From Arthrobacter sp. Marseille-P9274 (GTDB lineage Bacteria > Actinomycetota > Actinomycetes > Actinomycetales > Micrococcaceae): a stretch of DNA of 64,000 nucleotides. This document shows positions 60,150 to 64,000 of this stretch, piece after piece; position 1 is the first letter of the stretch, and each line of letters begins with the position of its first letter. The translations under genes and the position numbers were made by a program. The stretch lies in assembly GCF_946892675.1 (NCBI RefSeq), contig NZ_CAMPOV010000002.1, forward strand, positions 372,001-436,000, given 5' to 3'. Under the pieces are notes generated by a model. That model was not told the origin of the DNA, searched no databases, and saw nothing but the letters and a program-made list of their open reading frames with translations.

Positions 60150-62822
60150 ATGGTCCACCGGAATCACCACAGCCTGTTCGTCGGGCGCCTGCAGGAGCTC
60201 TCCGTTCTCGGGGAGCTCCTGCAGGACGTTAAACGGTCCCGGCCCAGAATCGCCGTCCTCACCGGGCGCAGCGGTACGGGCAAGAGCGCCGTCCTGGACA
60301 AGTTCCTCGCCGACCACCCGGAGCTACAGGTCCTGCGGTCGGGGGGCCTGGAGTGGCTGCGTCCCGCGCCGCGATCGGGGCTGGAGCGGGTAGCGCGGGG
60401 CGGCGACCCGGCCCGGCTGGTGGCCTCCCTCCAGGAGCAGGGACCCGTCGCCGTCGTTCTCGAAGACATTCAATGGGTCGATGCCGAATCCGTGCACGAA
60501 CTTCTCCAACTGGCGGAAGACCCGTCCGCCGGCGCGCTGCTCCTGCTGCTGACGCTGGACAGCGGCGCGGCGCTGGACCGCGCCACCGCGCGCCATCTGT
60601 CCGGCCACTCGATCTCCAAACTGGCGCTGGAGCCGCTGTCCCCCGCGGAAATCCGGGAGCTGCACGAGCTGCTGACCGGCCGCACCCTCGCCGGCCCCGC
60701 GGCCCAGCAGCTGCGCCGCCACACGGGAGGCAAGCCGGGCTATGTCCGCGAACTGGTACCCGAGCTGCCGCCCGCCTTCGCCAGCGTAGGCATGAACCGG
60801 CTGCCGGCGCCGTCGTCAACCGCCGCACAGGTGGCGCGCGAGCTCGAGGGAGCGTCCGACGAGGCGCGGGCGCTGATTGAAGCGACGGCCATCATCGGAC
60901 AGTCCGGCGACCTCTTCGACATCGCCGCGATCGCCGAAATTTCCCGCCCGCTGGCCGTCATGGACGCCGCCGTGGCGACCGGTCTGCTGCGCACCGAGTT
61001 CACCGACAGCGCGCATCTCCTGGATTTCCGGCTCCCGCTGTTCCGGGCCGCCGTCTACGACACGCTCTCGGGGGAGCGGCGGGCCGCACTGCACCGGCAG
61101 GCCGCCCGTGTGCTCCCGGACGAGGCCCTGCAGCTCTGGCATCTGGCGCGGTCCGCCCCGGACGCTGACGACGCACTGGCGGACCGGCTCGACGAGTTCG
61201 CCGCCAGCCAGGCGTCCAACGGGGCGTGGGCGGCCGCCGCCGATGCCCTGCTGGAGGCCAGCCGGCTCAGCACGCAGGCCCGCAACCGGCAGGGCCGCCT
61301 GGTCCGTGCGGTGGACGCGCTGGTGGGCGCCGGCCGCCTGGTCAAGGCCATCCGCCTGCTCCCGGCACTGGAAAGCATGCCGGCGTCGGCCGAACGGGAC
61401 GGCGTGCTCGGCTACCTCGCCGCGTGCCGTGGGCGCGAGGCCGAGGCCCGGTTCCATCTGGACAATGCGTGGCGGCGCAGGCCGTCCGGGGACCGCGCCA
61501 CCGGCGCCAGGATCGCCCAGCGCCAGGTCATTCACGCGCTGGCCCGATGGCAGGGAGCCGACATCGTCGAATGGGCCACGCGTGCAGTGGAGCTTGCTGA
61601 GCCCGGAAGCCCCACCGCCATCGAGACCAAGGCCATCATCGGCCTGGGGCTGGCTGCCTCGGGGCAGCCGGATGCCGCGCGCAGGCACTACGAGGCCGTG
61701 CTGGCCGACGCCCCGCCGGGCGCGCACAGCCAGCGGGTCCTGCTGGGCAGCGGCTGGACCAGGCTGGCGTTGGACGATCCGGAAACCGCGCGGATGCAGC
61801 TGGAAGCCGCGGTGCCCAGCGAGTACCGGTCCGGTTCGCTGCGCATCTCGCTATGGGCCAGCGCCTGGCTCGCCCGGACGCACTTCACCCTCGGCGACTG
61901 GGACGCCGCCCTCGCCGTCGTGGGTACGGCGTCGGCCCAGCTGGAACGGGCCCAGCTGGACCTGCTGCGGCCGCTGATCCATTGGACCGCCGTCCAGATC
62001 CACGCCCTCCGCGGCAACCCAGTGCAGGCCAGGGAGCATCTGCTGCTGGGCGCCGCCTTGGCGGAGAATTACGAGAGCATGGTCAGTCCCGCACTGCTGG
62101 CCCACGCCCAGCTGCTGGAAGCGGCCGGCGACTACCAGGGCGTGGTCCGGGTGCTGGCTCCGCTGGCACAGACCCGTTCGGCGCAGCTGGCCGAACCGTT
62201 CTTCTGGATCTGGCAGGATACCTATGCCAACGCCCTGGTGGTGCTGGACCGGGTAGACGAAGCCTCCGCTTTCCTGGCGCCCTACGAGAGCCTCGCCGCG
62301 GAGCGCCGGCACCGCACCTCGCTGTCGCAGCTGAGGTCGGTCCGCGGGCGAATCCACGCGGCCAAGGGCGACCTGGACGCGATGCGCCGCTCGTACCAGA
62401 GCGCCCTCGGACAGCTGGATACGCTGTCCGCCCCGTACTACCGGGCGCGGGTGCAGTACTCGTACGGGCAGAGCCTGCGCCGGGCGGGAAAACGGCGGGA
62501 GTCGGCGGAGCAGCTGGCGGCCGCCCGGCAGGCCTTCGTCCTGCTGAACGCGCAGGTCTACGTGGCGCGCTGCGACCGCGAACTGGGGGCAAGCGGAGTG
62601 GACGTGCAGCGCCGGGACGATCCCACCGGCAGCTCGCTCACGGCACAGGAGGAAGCGGTCGCCCTGCTCGTCGCCCGGGGCAAGAGCAACCGGGAAGCGG
62701 CCCAGGAGCTGATCGTCTCGGTGAAGACGGTGGAATACCACCTCACCCGGATCTACGCGAAGCTGCAGATCCGATCCCGCACCGAGCTGGCCGCGCGATA
62801 CCGGCCGGAGGACCCTGCCTAG
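60150..62822 (+). CDS. LAL-type LuxR-family regulator, likely of ben/cat genes
   Basis: 890 residues. N-terminal AAA/STAND ATPase: Walker A GRSGTGKS (39-46), Walker B VVLEDIQWVDAES (about 102-113). A large middle region of helical repeats rich in Ala/Leu follows, and a C-terminal LuxR HTH (LTAQEEAVALLVARGKSNREAAQELIVSVKTVEYHLTRIYAKLQIRSRTELAARY, about 830-885). Large ATP-dependent LuxR regulators sit beside ben or cat operons in several actinobacteria (BenR-like), as here after benD. No SD; TAATCT about 8 bases upstream suggests a leaderless transcript. Ligand (benzoate or muconate) is inferred. Confidence 0.85.
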   Translation: MVHRNHHSLFVGRLQELSVLGELLQDVKRSRPRIAVLTGRSGTGKSAVLDKFLADHPELQVLRSGGLEWLRPAPRSGLERVARGGDPARLVASLQEQGPVAVVLEDIQWVDAESVHELLQLAEDPSAGALLLLLTLDSGAALDRATARHLSGHSISKLALEPLSPAEIRELHELLTGRTLAGPAAQQLRRHTGGKPGYVRELVPELPPAFASVGMNRLPAPSSTAAQVARELEGASDEARALIEATAIIGQSGDLFDIAAIAEISRPLAVMDAAVATGLLRTEFTDSAHLLDFRLPLFRAAVYDTLSGERRAALHRQAARVLPDEALQLWHLARSAPDADDALADRLDEFAASQASNGAWAAAADALLEASRLSTQARNRQGRLVRAVDALVGAGRLVKAIRLLPALESMPASAERDGVLGYLAACRGREAEARFHLDNAWRRRPSGDRATGARIAQRQVIHALARWQGADIVEWATRAVELAEPGSPTAIETKAIIGLGLAASGQPDAARRHYEAVLADAPPGAHSQRVLLGSGWTRLALDDPETARMQLEAAVPSEYRSGSLRISLWASAWLARTHFTLGDWDAALAVVGTASAQLERAQLDLLRPLIHWTAVQIHALRGNPVQAREHLLLGAALAENYESMVSPALLAHAQLLEAAGDYQGVVRVLAPLAQTRSAQLAEPFFWIWQDTYANALVVLDRVDEASAFLAPYESLAAERRHRTSLSQLRSVRGRIHAAKGDLDAMRRSYQSALGQLDTLSAPYYRARVQYSYGQSLRRAGKRRESAEQLAAARQAFVLLNAQVYVARCDRELGASGVDVQRRDDPTGSSLTAQEEAVALLVARGKSNREAAQELIVSVKTVEYHLTRIYAKLQIRSRTELAARYRPEDPA

Positions 62823-62870
62823 GGCTTCCATCCTCCGGCCGGTCTCGCCGGCGCTCTTGCTGAGGCGGTC

Positions 62871-63149
62871 CTACTTGATCGAAGAGGGGTGCTTCGCCAG
62901 CGGAATCACGTCGATATCCATGTACGGGAAGAGCGGCAGGCCGGAGAGCAGTTCGTGCAGCTCGTCATTGCTCTCGACGTCGAATACCGAATAGTTGGCG
63001 TACTCGCCCACGACGCGCCAGATGTCCGCCCAGCGGCCGTCCTTCTGCAGCTCCTGCGAGTAGGCCTTTTCCGTCGCCTTGATCGACGCCGCCTCCTCGG
63101 CGGGCATGTCGACCGGCAGGTTCACGTCCATTCGAACCAAAAACAGCAT
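62871..63149 (-). CDS. catC: Muconolactone delta-isomerase
   Basis: A 92-residue protein with the full family sequence: MLFLVRMDVNLPVDMPAEEAASIKATEKAYSQELQKDGRWADIWRVVGEYANYSVFDVESNDELHELLSGLPLFPYMDIDVIPLAKHPSS, including the FLVRM start and the GEYAN block. It converts muconolactone to beta-ketoadipate enol-lactone. SD GAGGGAAG. It follows catB, with 37 bases between; the LuxR regulator converges from the left. Confidence 0.93.
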   Translation of the reverse strand: MLFLVRMDVNLPVDMPAEEAASIKATEKAYSQELQKDGRWADIWRVVGEYANYSVFDVESNDELHELLSGLPLFPYMDIDVIPLAKHPSSIK

Positions 63150-63158
63150 GTGCTTCCC

Positions 63159-63194
63159 TCTATTCGTTCTATTCGTTCTATTTGTTCTATTTGG
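63159..63194. repeat. 9-bp tandem repeat with in-frame stops
   Basis: Four 9-base units, TCTATTCGT, TCTATTCGT, TCTATTTGT, TCTATTTGG, span the catB stop and the catB-catC gap. On the minus strand each unit reads AAATAGAAC or a variant, so the catB stop codon TAG is repeated every three codons in frame. The array likely arose by slippage and expands the stop region; it directly precedes the catC SD. Confidence 0.75.
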
Positions 63195-64000
63195 TGTCCT
63201 GGCGGTAATGCGCCAGCTTGGCTTCGTCGATGGCTGCGCCGACGCCCGGCACCTGCCGGACGCTGATGGCGCCGTCCCGGATCACGATCGGCTCGGCCAG
63301 CAGGTCGTCGCTCATGTCCAGGAAGTTGGAGAGCTCGCCGGCGCGCCGGGAGGACGCCTCGTGGGCGGCGCCGAACGTGACGGTGGCGATAGTGCCGATC
63401 TGCGTGTCGATCTGGTTGCCCATGGTCACGTCCACGCCCAGCCCGGTGCAAAGCCCGAGGATCTGGGTGGCTTCGGTGAAGCCGCTGCGCGCGGTCTTGA
63501 TGCAGATCGCGTTGCAGCCCCCGGCGAGCAGTTCGCGGGAGACGTCCCCCGCCGTCGGGACGCTTTCATCCCCGACGACCGGGATCGGCGACTTGTCCAC
63601 CAGCCGCTTCCGGCTCATCGTTTCCTTGGCGTCGCACGGTTCCTCGAGCAGGGACAGGCCCAGCCCCTCGGTCCGGCGCAGCACCTCGAGCGCCTCGTTG
63701 GCCGTCCAGCCGCGGTTGGCATCCAGGTAGATGTCGGTGTCCTCGCCCAGCCCCTCGCGGAGCACGTGGCACGCCTCGATGTCGAGGGCCAGCGGACGCC
63801 GGCCGACCTTCAGTTTGAACGTGTTGATGCCGTAGTCGCTGCGGAAGCGCAGCGCCTCGTCCAGCAGCTTCTGCGCCGGCTGGAAGCCGAGCATGTGGCT
63901 GACCTGCATCGAATCGGTGTAGCCGCCGAGCATCTGGCTGACCGGCATCCCCGCCGCCTGGCCGAAGATGTCCCAGAGGGCGATGTCCAGCCCGCCCTTT
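63187..64000 (-). CDS. catB: Muconate cycloisomerase, 5' end cut by window
   Basis: The frame is open to the right edge; 270 C-terminal residues are visible. Enolase-superfamily residues: FKLKVGRRP (catalytic K in KxK), DANRGW (D), LLEEPCD (E), GDESV (D) and KTARSGF (K). It cyclises cis,cis-muconate to muconolactone. The visible start of the window includes GGLDIALWDIFGQAAGMPVSQMLGG, the family sequence, so the gene begins beyond 64000. Precedes catC. Confidence 0.92.
   Translation of the reverse strand, partial: KGGLDIALWDIFGQAAGMPVSQMLGGYTDSMQVSHMLGFQPAQKLLDEALRFRSDYGINTFKLKVGRRPLALDIEACHVLREGLGEDTDIYLDANRGWTANEALEVLRRTEGLGLSLLEEPCDAKETMSRKRLVDKSPIPVVGDESVPTAGDVSRELLAGGCNAICIKTARSGFTEATQILGLCTGLGVDVTMGNQIDTQIGTIATVTFGAAHEASSRRAGELSNFLDMSDDLLAEPIVIRDGAISVRQVPGVGAAIDEAKLAHYRQDTK

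Noticed and set aside
1-64000. tRNA, rRNA, insertion sequences, prophage or integrase genes
   Set aside because: None was recognised on either strand; the region looks like stable chromosome rather than a mobile element.

Overview
The window is high-GC DNA with dense genes, many GTG starts, ATGA/GTGA stop-start overlaps and several starts without a Shine-Dalgarno (SD) sequence. Gene content (DUF222-HNH protein, PadR/HAAS pair, vanABK with a PadR regulator, benABCD with a LAL-type LuxR regulator, CsoR-type copper operator) fits a soil actinobacterium of the Micrococcaceae, most likely Arthrobacter or a close relative. This placement is inferred from gene content; no rRNA or tRNA gene was seen.

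Layout. 1-4.5 kb: copper handling (partial DUF6153 protein, DUF305 lipoprotein, BNR-type lipoprotein, a CopB-type ATPase coupled to a 38-residue Cys-rich peptide, and a CsoR-like operator). 4.6-6.4 kb: LysR regulator divergent from an EamA exporter. 6.5-10.5 kb: CBS/zinc-ribbon protein and a 2-oxoacid dehydrogenase operon (E1 alpha, E1 beta, E2; no E3). 10.6-17 kb: uracil-DNA-glycosylase-like protein, a secreted glycerophosphodiesterase and a 1159-residue secreted FG-GAP protein; each of the two secreted genes has upstream, on the opposite strand, a copy of a related noncoding element ending in a strong hairpin with a C-rich loop. 17-24 kb: small membrane proteins, a luciferase-like oxidoreductase, a frameshifted DUF222-HNH gene, Lrp/LysE, an SMR pump and an epimerase-like protein. 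24-36 kb: 3-hydroxybutyrate dehydrogenase with an MHS transporter and LysR; BCCT carrier, cobalamin adenosyltransferase, IclR, PutP-like symporter, MFS exporter and a PadR/HAAS pair.

36-64 kb is an aromatic-catabolism region. vanABK with divergent vanR (36.3-40.5 kb) handles vanillate. It is followed by an unusual cluster (41-51.6 kb): an acyl-CoA ligase divergent from a phosphonate-type ABC importer with a fused double permease, a cytochrome P450 with an atypical I-helix, a PaaX-family regulator and two paralogous secreted alpha/beta hydrolases. A VanR-like operator recurs at 52.8 kb upstream of an orphan substrate-binding lipoprotein. The right end holds benzoate degradation: catA, benABCD, a large LuxR-type regulator, catC and catB (running off the window). 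BenABC and BenD turn benzoate into catechol; CatA, CatB and CatC carry it towards beta-ketoadipate.

The best candidates for something undescribed are the pair of hairpin elements at 12.8 and 16.7 kb and the CoA-ligase/ABC/P450/PaaX/hydrolase cluster. Two genes, catA and the DUF222-HNH gene, carry apparent single-base frameshifts that are either real or assembly errors.
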